Assembly: GCA_001298545.1 (NCBI GenBank)
Contig: LJCX01000032.1
Span: forward strand, 248,001-312,000
Reading direction: 5' to 3'
Length of the DNA stretch: 64,000 nt
From: Actinobacteria bacterium OV320
Lineage (GTDB): Bacteria > Actinomycetota > Actinomycetes > Streptomycetales > Streptomycetaceae
The notes under the pieces are model-generated. The model ran no database searches. It saw only the letters and a program-made list of their open reading frames with translations, and had not been told where the DNA came from. Below, one piece after another: positions 36,763 to 45,908 of this stretch; within the stretch, counting starts at the first letter, position 1; each line of letters starts with the position of its first letter. The translations under genes and the position numbers were made by a program.

Positions 36763-37983
36763 TCACCGGAACAGCGTCAGGTCGATCGAGTCGCCGAGGG
36801 CCCGACAGCCTGCGTCGCTCCCGTGCAAGTGATCGCCCGCATGGAATCCCTCCTGGATACGGGCGGGGTGGGCCGGATCGCGCCAGACGGCGTCGAAGTC
36901 GAGGACCGCGTCGAAGGCGCCGCTGGTGCGGATCCACTCGTTGACCGCCTGGCGTACGCGCTCGCCTTCCCGCGTGAAGATCTCGTCGCCCTCGTAGGGC
37001 GTGAGCGTGACGCCGTAGACCCGCACCCCGCGGGCACGGCCCCGGGCGACCAACTGGACGTAGCCGGCGATGAGGTCGTCGGCCGTCACCGGCGCGCCCG
37101 GGAACATGGCGAGGAAGTCGTCCGACGGGCCGCTGCCGTCCCGGGGCGGGTAGGAGACGCCGATGTCGCCGAGCCCGATGGCGATGACGACGTAGCCGAG
37201 CCCCGGGGTGGCCAGCACGTCACGATCGAAACGGGCCAAAACCGCCTCACCCAGGCCCTCGTTCAGCATCCGGTTTCCACTGATCCCCTGGTTGGAGACG
37301 TGGGCGGTGCGTCCGTTCTGCCCGGCCAGGCGCTCGGCCAGGCGGTCCGTCCAGCGGCGATTGGTGTCCGGGGTGGTGCCGGAGCAGTCGGTGTTGGAGT
37401 CGCCGATGACCGCGACAGCGGTGGCTGGACCCTCGGGGAGCACGTCGATCGCGGAGATAAGGGCTTGCAGGGGCAGGGACGTGGCCTCCGCTGGGAGGGC
37501 GAGGGCGGCGACGGTGTTGCCCGGGATGCTCCAAGAGGTCTGTACGCCCATGGCATGGCAGGTGGTGCTCTTGACCGCCTCGGGCAGGTAGAGGCTGATG
37601 GACAGCTCGGACAGAGCGGGCAAAGGCAGCTCGATCGGGTCGCTGAGCATCGGCGCGCCGACCGGGACGGTAGCGTCCGGCTTGCCGGCGAAGGTCAGCA
37701 CCCGGTCGCTGCCCGGCCGGATACCGCCGTCGGGCGCGGCGAGGGCGATCTGCGCCGCCCCGATGATCAGGGGCTCGGTGCCGTACTCGTTGGTGAGGCG
37801 GAGGCGCAGCCGGTGCCCACCCCCGCTGATGCGCACCACCTGGCGCAGGGTCGTGTCGGCGAACGAGGGAAGGGGCCCGAATTCCTCGATCGGCGCGTGG
37901 GGTGCAGCCCCCCACGTCCGCACCCAGGCATTCTCCCTGGGGTGGCCCTTTCCCGCGGCCGTAGTGCTGGTGGTCCCGGTCAT
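36763..37983 (-). CDS. SGNH/GDSL-type esterase
   Basis: 406 residues. An N-terminal beta-rich region (about 20-180; LRLRLTNEYGTEPLIIGAAQ) precedes the SGNH hydrolase. Block I is AVIGDSNTDCSG, with Ser in GDSNTD. The Gly/Asn blocks are NQGISGNRML and AIGLGDIGVSYP, in which Asp replaces the block-III Asn of the usual GxND. The Asp-His pair lies in HAGDHLHGSDAG near the end. No signal peptide is evident. It is first gene of an operon with an FAD monooxygenase, divergent from an AfsR-type regulator. Confidence 0.85.
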   Translation of the reverse strand: MTGTTSTTAAGKGHPRENAWVRTWGAAPHAPIEEFGPLPSFADTTLRQVVRISGGGHRLRLRLTNEYGTEPLIIGAAQIALAAPDGGIRPGSDRVLTFAGKPDATVPVGAPMLSDPIELPLPALSELSISLYLPEAVKSTTCHAMGVQTSWSIPGNTVAALALPAEATSLPLQALISAIDVLPEGPATAVAVIGDSNTDCSGTTPDTNRRWTDRLAERLAGQNGRTAHVSNQGISGNRMLNEGLGEAVLARFDRDVLATPGLGYVVIAIGLGDIGVSYPPRDGSGPSDDFLAMFPGAPVTADDLIAGYVQLVARGRARGVRVYGVTLTPYEGDEIFTREGERVRQAVNEWIRTSGAFDAVLDFDAVWRDPAHPARIQEGFHAGDHLHGSDAGCRALGDSIDLTLFR

Positions 37984-38258
37984 CGCGTCTCTCCATTCTC
38001 GGTGCGGGCAGTCCCGGCGTCATCGCGGCGATCGTGAGCCGCGCTGTCCACAGACTGGAGAGAGCCGCTCACACCGGACACACACCGTGCTGACACGAGC
38101 CCCATGTGGATCAGCCAGCGTGTGCACGGTCATGTCAGTGCTGTGCGCACGCTGGCGACTTCGACTTCGACTTCGACCTCGAGTTCGTGGCGGCCGGGGC
38201 GGCACGGCGACTGGGCGCAGATTTGGCTCTCCGGCTGCGCTCGCGCGAAGATCAGCCC

Positions 38259-41200
38259 ATGGATGGGGACGCGCGGCTTCGCATCACGTTGCTCGGCAGC
38301 ACGTTCCAGGCATCTCGTGGTGACCGTGGCCTGCCGCTTCCAGGGGCCCGCCTCCAGGGGCTGGTGATACGTCTCGCGCTCGCCGGTGGGCGCGTGGTCG
38401 CCCAGAGCACCCTCATCGACGCGATCTGGCCCGAGAACCCTCCGGCCGCTCCCGCACATGCCCTTCAGGCGCTTGTGTCGCGACTTCGCCGGGCGCTCGG
38501 CTCCTCGGCCGCAGTCACGCAGGCCGCAGGCGGCTACCGGCTGGATGTGGCCGCATCCGACGTGGACGCACTGCGCTTCGAGCAGCTCGCTTCGGCAGGC
38601 CGAGAGCGTCTGCGCGCGGGCGACCCGCAGGGCGCGGCAGCTCTGCTCGATGAAGCCGTCGCCCTGTGGAGCGAGCAGCCCGGCACCGCGCCCCCCGCCG
38701 TTGTCGCGGTGGAACCCGCCACCGCGACCCGGCTGGCCCACGCCTCGACCGAGGCCGTCGCCGACCTCGGCGAAGCCGAGCTGGCCCTGGGAAACGCGCG
38801 GCAGGCCGCCACCCGCCTGACCGGCCTGCTGTCCCGGCACCCTGCGTTCGAGCGCGGCGTCGCGCTGGTCCTGGACGCGCTCGCCGCCCAGGGGCGCCAA
38901 GCCGAGGCCCTGGCCCGCTACGAACAGTTCCGCGAAACGCTGGCTGAGGAGTTCGGCACCGATCCGGGCGTCGCACTACGTGAACGCCACCTGCGTCTGC
39001 TGCGAGCCGAACAGCCTCCGCCCGCCGTCACCCCTGCCGATGGGGCCCGAAAGCGGCCGAGCAATCTGCCCATACCGCTGACCAGCTTCATCGGCCGCGA
39101 CGACGAGTTCGCCCGGATCGACACTCTCCTCGCCTCAGGGCGGCTTGTCACCGTGCTCGGTCCCGGCGGCGCCGGCAAAACGCGCCTGGCCATTGAGGCC
39201 GCCCGCCGTCACCGCGACGCATACCGCGACGGCGCCTGGCTGATCGACCTCGGCTCGGTCACCGACCCGGACAAGGTCGGCGGCGCCCTGCTGGCCGCGA
39301 TCGGCCTACGCGGTTCCGCACTGTTCGACGCCTCGGCAACGCTGCGCAGCGACCCCGCCGACGAACTCGATACGCTGGCGGACCAGCTCGACGCCCGTGA
39401 AAGCCTGCTCGTCGTCGACAACTGCGAGCACGTGATCGACACGGCAGCGCACCTGCTCTCAGCGCTGCTGGCCCGCTGCGCCGGACTGCGTGTACTGGCC
39501 ACCAGCCGAGAACCACTGGCGATCGACGGTGAGGCACTGGTTCCCCTCGGCCCCCTGGCCCTTCCCCATACGGACGCGGACATCCACCAGGCACGCCTCG
39601 CGGCATCCGTGCGCCTGTTCACCGAGCGGGCAGCCGCTGTGCGCCCCGGATTCGACGTCGACGAACACAACCTCGCCGACGTGCTGCGCATCGTCCGCAG
39701 CCTGGACGGCCTGCCGCTGGCACTCGAACTGGCCGCGGCCCGTTTGCGCACGCTCGCGCTGAGCGACTTGGTCGACGGGCTGTCCGACCGGTTCCGACTG
39801 CTCACCAGCGGCAGCCGCACCGCCTCCCCACGCCACCGCACGCTGCGCGGGGTCATCGCGTGGAGCTGGGACCTGCTCCCGGACGACGCACGCACGGTCG
39901 CGGAGCGGATCGCGCTCCTGCCCGGAGGCGTCACGCCGGCTTCGGCTGCCGCGCTGTGCATGGGAACCACCGTGCCGGTCCGCGGCATCCCGCAGCTCCT
40001 CGCGGACCTTGTGGACCGGTCGCTGCTGCAGCTCGCACCCGGCAGCGGTCGGTACCGGATGCTGGAGACGATCCGGGAATACGGCCTGGAGATGCTGGCC
40101 CAACAGAACGCCCTCACCACCGTGCGGGACCTGGCTGCCCACTACTGCGCCGACTTGGTAGCTCACTACGACCCCCTGACCCGCGGCCCCGAGCAACTCC
40201 ACGCCCTCCAGGTCCTGCGCACCGAACATGACAACGTGGTCGCCGCCCTGCGCCACCTCGGCCAGACCGGTCATGCTGACAGAGCGATCTCACTGGCCGT
40301 CAACCTGACCTGGTACTGGCACATGCTGGGCCGGCACGACGACGCCGCCTACTGGCTCGGACAGGCCCTCGCGCTACCGAGCGACCAGCCAGGCATCGAG
40401 CGCGAGATCGCCGAAGGGCTTTCGCTGCTCAACTCCCGAGCCAGCCAGAGCGCGGTGTTCAGCGGCTCCTTCAAAGAAGGAAGCAACGAGCTGCGAATCC
40501 TCACCGACCGTCTGCTGGACGATTCCCCACTGCCCGGCTTCGGCGGCGCCCTCATCACCGTCAAACTCGCCCTTCTGCAAGGAACACGGCAGAGCAAAGC
40601 GACTATTGAGCGCCTGACCCAAGGTCCGGACAGATGGCTGGCCGGGTACGCCCACATCTCGCGCGCCCACGCCGCTGAGAACGAGGGCGACCTCGACCAA
40701 GCGCGCGTCGACGCATCCGCAGCCCTTGCATGCTTTACCCAGGTCGGCGACCACTGGGCGCTGGCCACGGCACTGCCGCTGCGCTCCCTCCTTCGTCAGT
40801 ACGACGGTGACCTCGACGGCGCACTCGACGACTTGAAAGCAGCCAAACGACTGGCGGCCGAATTCGGGGCGCTCAGCCTCAGTGACGAAATCTTCATCGA
40901 CCTGCGCCAGGTCGATCTGCTGGTGCGACTCGACCGGATCGCACAGGCGAGCGAGATGATCGCCGGGACGCGAGAGCGCGCTCTACGTTCAACCTCGCCC
41001 GCGATGGCCATCCTGCTCGATGCCCGCGAGGCCCGGCTGTTCATACAGACGGGCAAGGTGGACCGCGCACGCCATCTGATCGACTCGGCCGAGTCCGGAC
41101 TCTCCAGCCGGCTCCCGCTCGACGGCGACCACGGCCGAGCCCTGATCGCGACCGTACGGGCCGAACTCTGCCTCCGACTCGCCGACGAGCCGGGCGCCGC

Positions 41201-41561
41201 ACACGCACTGGATCAGGCATACGCAGCGGCGGTCAACAGCCAGGATCTGCCCGTCGTGGCGACCGTGGCAGTGACCGTCGCCGGCCTCGCAGAACTGCAC
41301 GAGCGCCACCGCGACGCGGCCGTCACACTCGGCGCAGCCGCCCGCCTCCGCGGCGCCCACGACCCTACGGACCCGCACATCCACACACTGAGCACGCGCA
41401 CCCGGACGGCCCTCGGTGACGCGGACTTCGCCCGGGCGTACAGGGCAGGCTGGCAACTGGATGTACCGGCCGCCCTGAGCCGCGTCGATCCGGCTCTGGT
41501 ACGCCCCGCGCCCCCATTCGAAGGACACAGCGCAGAAATCGATCAGTGCCGCGATTCGTGA
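38259..41561 (+). CDS. AfsR/SARP-type regulator with NB-ARC and TPR domains
   Basis: 1100 residues from ATG 38259. Residues ~1-95 are an OmpR-like winged helix (LRITLLGSTFQASRGD; LIDAIWPENPPAAPAHALQA LVSRLRRALG in two blocks). Residues ~100-245 are a BTAD domain. An NB-ARC ATPase follows (Walker A VLGPGGAGKTRLAIE; Walker B LLVVDNCEHV; GLPLALELAAARLR). The C-terminal ~450 residues are helical repeats of TPR type. It is divergent from the GDSL esterase-monooxygenase operon, which is its likely target. A TTCGAC microrepeat lies upstream (38160-38185). Confidence 0.92.
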   Translation: MDGDARLRITLLGSTFQASRGDRGLPLPGARLQGLVIRLALAGGRVVAQSTLIDAIWPENPPAAPAHALQALVSRLRRALGSSAAVTQAAGGYRLDVAASDVDALRFEQLASAGRERLRAGDPQGAAALLDEAVALWSEQPGTAPPAVVAVEPATATRLAHASTEAVADLGEAELALGNARQAATRLTGLLSRHPAFERGVALVLDALAAQGRQAEALARYEQFRETLAEEFGTDPGVALRERHLRLLRAEQPPPAVTPADGARKRPSNLPIPLTSFIGRDDEFARIDTLLASGRLVTVLGPGGAGKTRLAIEAARRHRDAYRDGAWLIDLGSVTDPDKVGGALLAAIGLRGSALFDASATLRSDPADELDTLADQLDARESLLVVDNCEHVIDTAAHLLSALLARCAGLRVLATSREPLAIDGEALVPLGPLALPHTDADIHQARLAASVRLFTERAAAVRPGFDVDEHNLADVLRIVRSLDGLPLALELAAARLRTLALSDLVDGLSDRFRLLTSGSRTASPRHRTLRGVIAWSWDLLPDDARTVAERIALLPGGVTPASAAALCMGTTVPVRGIPQLLADLVDRSLLQLAPGSGRYRMLETIREYGLEMLAQQNALTTVRDLAAHYCADLVAHYDPLTRGPEQLHALQVLRTEHDNVVAALRHLGQTGHADRAISLAVNLTWYWHMLGRHDDAAYWLGQALALPSDQPGIEREIAEGLSLLNSRASQSAVFSGSFKEGSNELRILTDRLLDDSPLPGFGGALITVKLALLQGTRQSKATIERLTQGPDRWLAGYAHISRAHAAENEGDLDQARVDASAALACFTQVGDHWALATALPLRSLLRQYDGDLDGALDDLKAAKRLAAEFGALSLSDEIFIDLRQVDLLVRLDRIAQASEMIAGTRERALRSTSPAMAILLDAREARLFIQTGKVDRARHLIDSAESGLSSRLPLDGDHGRALIATVRAELCLRLADEPGAAHALDQAYAAAVNSQDLPVVATVAVTVAGLAELHERHRDAAVTLGAAARLRGAHDPTDPHIHTLSTRTRTALGDADFARAYRAGWQLDVPAALSRVDPALVRPAPPFEGHSAEIDQCRDS

Positions 41562-41630
41562 GTCAGAACCGGAACTCGTGGGCGTCGAGCCTGCGCAGTC
41601 TCCCCGCCAGCTCGGGGCTTGGTGGGCACT

Positions 41631-41840
41631 CTATTGGTAGGTCGAATTCACTGCCCTGCGGGAATAAGCTCCCACCAGCCATACGGCGACAAGCAGCCCC
41701 ATGAGCACCCACCCGCCTGCCATACCGCGCACCACAAGGAAGATGGAGAATGCAATTCCCACAAGAACAAGAATACTGCCAGCGATAAATAGATTCTTGC
41801 TCAGGGATTTGCGCCCTGCTCCCATATCCGACTCAATCAT
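41631..41840 (-). CDS. small two-helix membrane protein, candidate immunity protein
   Basis: 69 residues: polar start (MIESDMGAGRKSLSK), helix NLFIAGSILVLVGIAFSIFL, helix WVLMGLLVAVWLVGAYS, then a short polar tail. Base composition is visibly less GC-rich than neighbours, as is usual for toxin/immunity tips. It lies 65 bp downstream of the RHS gene on the same strand, the standard position of an immunity gene. No family recognised; immunity is inference. Confidence 0.65.
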   Translation of the reverse strand: MIESDMGAGRKSLSKNLFIAGSILVLVGIAFSIFLVVRGMAGGWVLMGLLVAVWLVGAYSRRAVNSTYQ

Positions 41841-41905
41841 TACTATTCCCCTTTCCGGCGACCTGGTGGCGAATGATTTGGTTCGCCACCAGGCTGCCCA
41901 TCAGG

Positions 41906-44900
41906 TCACAAACTCGAAACAGCATTTGAGGCGATCTGTCCAGCTGCCCAAGAACCGGCGAAACAGACAGCTTGACCTGCTACGGCCGATGCACCCGCCG
42001 TAGGCAATGCTCCACCGATCATGGCTGATTCACACACGAATCCGAAGGCGGCCCCGGCAACCACCCCTGCCACATCCGCCCACAGCCCCTGGGTGTCACC
42101 CGTTGCGAGGTGATAGCCGCCCTGGATGGCATCCCCGACCACACCCAGCGAGTCCCAGGATGCCAGTCCGTTGGGGTCGATGCGGTTGACGGGGTCGCCT
42201 TCGGCGTAGAGGTAGGGGTTCTGTTCCTGGCCGGAGGGGTCGGGTTGGGTGAAGCGGCCGATGTTCGCGTCGTAGTAGCGGGCCTGCAGGTGGTAGAGGC
42301 CGGTGGGGTCCTGGTAGTTGCCGGCGAAGCGGTAGGGCTGGGCGACCGGTTCGCTGGTCTGGGCCAGGATGCGCACGCCGCGGGGGCTGTAGGCGTAGGT
42401 GTCGACCTTGTTGCCGTACTCGTCCGCCAGACCGATCACGCTGCCGATCGCGTCGGTCAGGTAGAAGTAGGTCTTGCCTCCGGTCGTCATGGAGTTCAAC
42501 GTGCCCCCGGGCTCCCGGTTGAAGCCCATGTCCACACCGCCAGTTGACTTGGCGGACAGCCCCAACGGACCGTTGTGGAAGAACGTGTCGCCGAGCTTGA
42601 TCCGCTCACTCTGGTCGGTCGAGCCGTACTGGCCCGCGTACGTCTTGGCGTTGACGGTGATCGAGGTCATCTGCGAGTGGTCGGACCAGGTTTCGCCGGT
42701 GCGGAGGTAGTCGTCGGTGGAGGCGGCAGCGGTCTCGTTGCCGACCGCGTCGTAGGACCAGGCGCCGGTGGAGCTGGACTTGGCCGTGAGCTGCTGGGCG
42801 TCGTTGTAGGTGTAGGTGGTGGCGCGCGGGCAGCCCTGCTCGGTGCCCTGGGAGGTGAGGTTGCCGGCCAGGTCGTAGCAGTACTGCCAGGAGTCCGCGA
42901 TCGCGCCCGCCTTCTCCTCCTTGGCGTAGGAGAAGCGGCCCGCCCCGTCGTAGCTGTAGGTCCGCTTCAGCCCGGTGACGTTGTCGGTGCTGGTGCGGAT
43001 CTTGCTGCCGTCGGTGGCGCTGTTGGTGCCGTAGCCGTAGGTGTAGGCCAGGTCGACCAGAGTGCCCTGACCGGAGGTCACCTTGATGCTCTCGGGCCGG
43101 CCGGACTTGTCCACGTTGACCGTCTGTGCCGTGCCGCCGGGGTAGGTGGTCGTCTTGCGGACGTCGTTGTTGTTGTACGTGTACGAAGTGACCCGGCCCT
43201 GGGTGTCTTTCAGCTCCTTGAGCTTGTTTACCTCGTTCCAGGTGTAGTCGACGGTGCCGGCCGGGTCCTGGTAGTAGTCGACGTTGCCGGCCGCGGTGTA
43301 GGCCAGCAGGGTCTGGGAGCCGTCCTGGAGGTGGCGGACCGTCTCGCGCTGGAGCGGGTCGAACTCGTAGGAGATGGTGCCGGTGCCGTCGGAGCGCTGG
43401 GTGAGGTTGCCGTCGCCGTCGTACCAGTAGCGGACCGTGTCGTTGGTGGAGGACACCGTCTTGATGCGGTCGAGGTTGTCGTAGGCGTAGACGGACTTGA
43501 TCCCGCGCGCGTCGGTGACCGTCTCGGTGCGGCCCAGCGCGTCGTAGGTGTAGGTCGTCTTGCCCAGCGGTGCCGGCGCCTGGGCCCAGTCCAGGTTGCC
43601 CTTGGCGTCGTACCGGAAGTCGGTGGTGACCGTCTTCGTCGACGTCATCTTCGTCTTCTGCGCGCAGCGCTGGCCCTCGAAGCCGCCGCAGTCGGCGGTG
43701 GCGGGGTTGTAGTCGTAGGAGACGCTGCCGCCGCCGGTGCCGGTCTGCGCGACCGTCTTGGTGTTGCCGGCCGTGTCGTAGGTGAAGGCGGTCTTCTCAC
43801 CGTCGGCGTTGGTGGAGTCCTTGGGCACGTCGCCGCCGGCGATGGTCTGCCAGTTGTTGATCGTAGCGGCGCCGGTCGGCGCGGTGGCGGTCTTCAGGTT
43901 GTTGCGGGAGTCGAAGCCGTAGTCGGTGACGTTGCCCGGGGTGGTGCCGGAGCCCATCGCGTCGGTGGCGGTGTCGATGTTGTGGTTGGCGTCGAACTTC
44001 GTGGAGCGCTTGTGCGTCAGCGCGTCCAGCACCTCGGTGACCTGGCCGTCGCCGTCGTGCGTGTACTTGGTGGCATGCAGTTCCGGGTCGGTGGCGGTGG
44101 TGGTGCCCGCTGCCGTCGGGGAGCCGGCGCTGTAGGCGTAGGTCCAGGTCGGGCCGGTGTGGCCATCGCTGCCGAAGCCGGTGCCGCGCAGCATGGAGGT
44201 GACGCGGTTGGCGTCGTCGTAGGTGAAGACCGTCACCCGCCCCTCCGCCGTGGTGATCTTGTCGACACGGCCCGAGGTGTCGTAGCGGAAGGTGACCGTC
44301 TTGCCCTCGGTGTCCGTGGTGGTGGCCAGGTTGCCCGCGCTGTCGAGGTTGAACACGGCCGTGCGGCCGGTGTTGTCCTTCGCCTGCCACTGCGAGGCGT
44401 CCGTCTTCAGCAGGTCGATCCAGCGGCCGGAGCGGGTCTCGGTCAGCTTGAAACCCTTGTGCTCACCGCCCTCGTCGTGCTGCGTGACGGTGATCATGCC
44501 GTGGTTGCGATCGGTGACCTTCGTCAGCGTCCCGTTGGCGTCGTAGGTCTCCGTCCCGCCCGATTTCCACTTCGTCAGCGTGTAGGTGCCGTCCGCGTTC
44601 TTCTTCAGGTCCTCGGAGTACCCCTTCGGAGTGGCGAAGGAGCCGTCGCTGTTCTTGGTGAAGCGGACGGTGGCGCCGGAGGCGTCATAGAAGATCACCT
44701 CGGTGGAGGAGATCGACAGGTAGCGCTCGTACTGCTGCCACCAGCGCTGCGAGACCTTGCCCCACGGCGCGTCCATCGAGTTGTACGTCCGCGCGAGCGT
44801 CAGACGCTGTCCCACACCGGCGATGTCGAAGTCCGTCGCCGTCAGCATCAGGTTTCCGGTCGAGTAATCGATCTTCGCGGTCAGCGCGTCCGTGATCGCG

Positions 44901-45301
44901 AAGCTCGTGTATCGGTGCCAAGGCACACCGCCCTGCCCCTCCGGCACCAGGCTCAGGACCGAGGCATCCGTCGCTGTGCTGCCGGACCTGGCCTTCTCGG
45001 ACGGTGTGCCCTTGGCGTGTTCGCGCTGCTCGCGCAGCCAGGGCGTGTATACCTCGTCGGTCGGATTCTGCGACGGTTCGGACTTCACCGGCCGGTTCGG
45101 GCCGACCTTCACCGCCGGCATCTCGAATTCGGGACTGCCCGCACCCCACACCGAGGTGGGCTTGGTGTCGTCGGCGGCCGCGCTCGCGGCCGGGAGCACC
45201 GACAGGGCCAGCGCCCCGGAGGTCACCATCGCCGAGACGGTCAGAGCCGCTGATCTCTTACGGGCACGCCATAAGGACATGCCGAAGGCACGCTTGTGCA
45301 T
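41906..45301 (-). CDS. secreted RHS-repeat protein with hydrophobic C-terminal tip (putative polymorphic toxin)
   Basis: 1131 residues. A signal peptide at the N-terminus (RKRSAALTVSAMVTSGALAL). Then a DUF6531-like region (NLMLTATDFDIAGVGQRLTL) and more than twenty YD repeats (such as YDTSGRVDKITTAEGRVTVF). The RHS core ends in YYDANIGRFTQPDPSGQE and GDPVNRIDPNG. After the core only ~80 residues remain, mostly hydrophobic (GVVAGAAFGFVCESAMIGGA; AVAGQAVCFAGSWAAGQIA). This is the place of the variable toxin in RHS/wapA systems. The tip may be membrane-active or truncated. Confidence 0.92.
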   Translation of the reverse strand: MHKRAFGMSLWRARKRSAALTVSAMVTSGALALSVLPAASAAADDTKPTSVWGAGSPEFEMPAVKVGPNRPVKSEPSQNPTDEVYTPWLREQREHAKGTPSEKARSGSTATDASVLSLVPEGQGGVPWHRYTSFAITDALTAKIDYSTGNLMLTATDFDIAGVGQRLTLARTYNSMDAPWGKVSQRWWQQYERYLSISSTEVIFYDASGATVRFTKNSDGSFATPKGYSEDLKKNADGTYTLTKWKSGGTETYDANGTLTKVTDRNHGMITVTQHDEGGEHKGFKLTETRSGRWIDLLKTDASQWQAKDNTGRTAVFNLDSAGNLATTTDTEGKTVTFRYDTSGRVDKITTAEGRVTVFTYDDANRVTSMLRGTGFGSDGHTGPTWTYAYSAGSPTAAGTTTATDPELHATKYTHDGDGQVTEVLDALTHKRSTKFDANHNIDTATDAMGSGTTPGNVTDYGFDSRNNLKTATAPTGAATINNWQTIAGGDVPKDSTNADGEKTAFTYDTAGNTKTVAQTGTGGGSVSYDYNPATADCGGFEGQRCAQKTKMTSTKTVTTDFRYDAKGNLDWAQAPAPLGKTTYTYDALGRTETVTDARGIKSVYAYDNLDRIKTVSSTNDTVRYWYDGDGNLTQRSDGTGTISYEFDPLQRETVRHLQDGSQTLLAYTAAGNVDYYQDPAGTVDYTWNEVNKLKELKDTQGRVTSYTYNNNDVRKTTTYPGGTAQTVNVDKSGRPESIKVTSGQGTLVDLAYTYGYGTNSATDGSKIRTSTDNVTGLKRTYSYDGAGRFSYAKEEKAGAIADSWQYCYDLAGNLTSQGTEQGCPRATTYTYNDAQQLTAKSSSTGAWSYDAVGNETAAASTDDYLRTGETWSDHSQMTSITVNAKTYAGQYGSTDQSERIKLGDTFFHNGPLGLSAKSTGGVDMGFNREPGGTLNSMTTGGKTYFYLTDAIGSVIGLADEYGNKVDTYAYSPRGVRILAQTSEPVAQPYRFAGNYQDPTGLYHLQARYYDANIGRFTQPDPSGQEQNPYLYAEGDPVNRIDPNGLASWDSLGVVGDAIQGGYHLATGDTQGLWADVAGVVAGAAFGFVCESAMIGGALPTAGASAVAGQAVCFAGSWAAGQIASNAVSSL

Positions 45302-45545
45302 GAATTCCCCCCACAGGAAGACAGCCCCCGGTGGCCCCAGTGGTCACCGGGCGCCCACAAGTTGCCACGGGAATCGCACAAAGATCCGTGCCGTTCCCGC
45401 GAATTTCCTGCACAGGCGAGCAGGAATCAGCCCCTCCTCTTCAACCCTCCATAGCACAGCAATCTCGGTCAAAAGAGGGCAGCGAACCATTGAAGAACAA
45501 AACAGCGCAAGCTCAAAGAGCCGCAAAAGAGACCGAAAACGCATC

Positions 45546-45660
45546 GAGGACTCCGGTGAGGTGCCCACCGAGCCCATGGCCGACCTGGTCCTGCATACCG
45601 GGGACATGCTGTACGTGCCGGGCGGCGTGGCACGCCGTCTCCGCCGAACAGAGCTGAAGC
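45546..45660 (+). pseudogene. remnant of a JmjC/cupin-like protein
   Basis: One frame reads EPMADLVLHTGDMLYVPGGV and a neighbouring frame continues AWHAVSAEQS then stop. Together they match the GD.LYVP.GWWHAV metal-binding strand of cupin-type (JmjC-like) oxygenases. A deletion near 45628 breaks the frame and nothing else of the gene is recognisable. Confidence 0.5.
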
Positions 45661-45908
45661 CCCGTACGATCAGCACCGGATGCCGAAGGCGGGCGAGCCA
45701 GTCGGTGAACATGCTGCGCAGGGTGTCCTCATGCGCGTCGAGGGGGCGGTACGGAGCCTTGTGTGGGCCAGTAGCCCTCGAGCCCCGACCAGACAGGGGG
45801 CGGCGTACAGGACCAGACGTCGACACTCCCCGTTGCTGTCTGGCACAGGGGGCCGGCTCCTTGCGCGGGCCAGGTAAGTGTGGATGTGCCGGCAGTTGCC
45901 TTGACCAG

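Noticed and set aside
42575..45253. Long plus-strand frame opposite the RHS gene
   Set aside because: Shadow of the repeated YD codons; extreme Val/Gly composition and no ribosome site.
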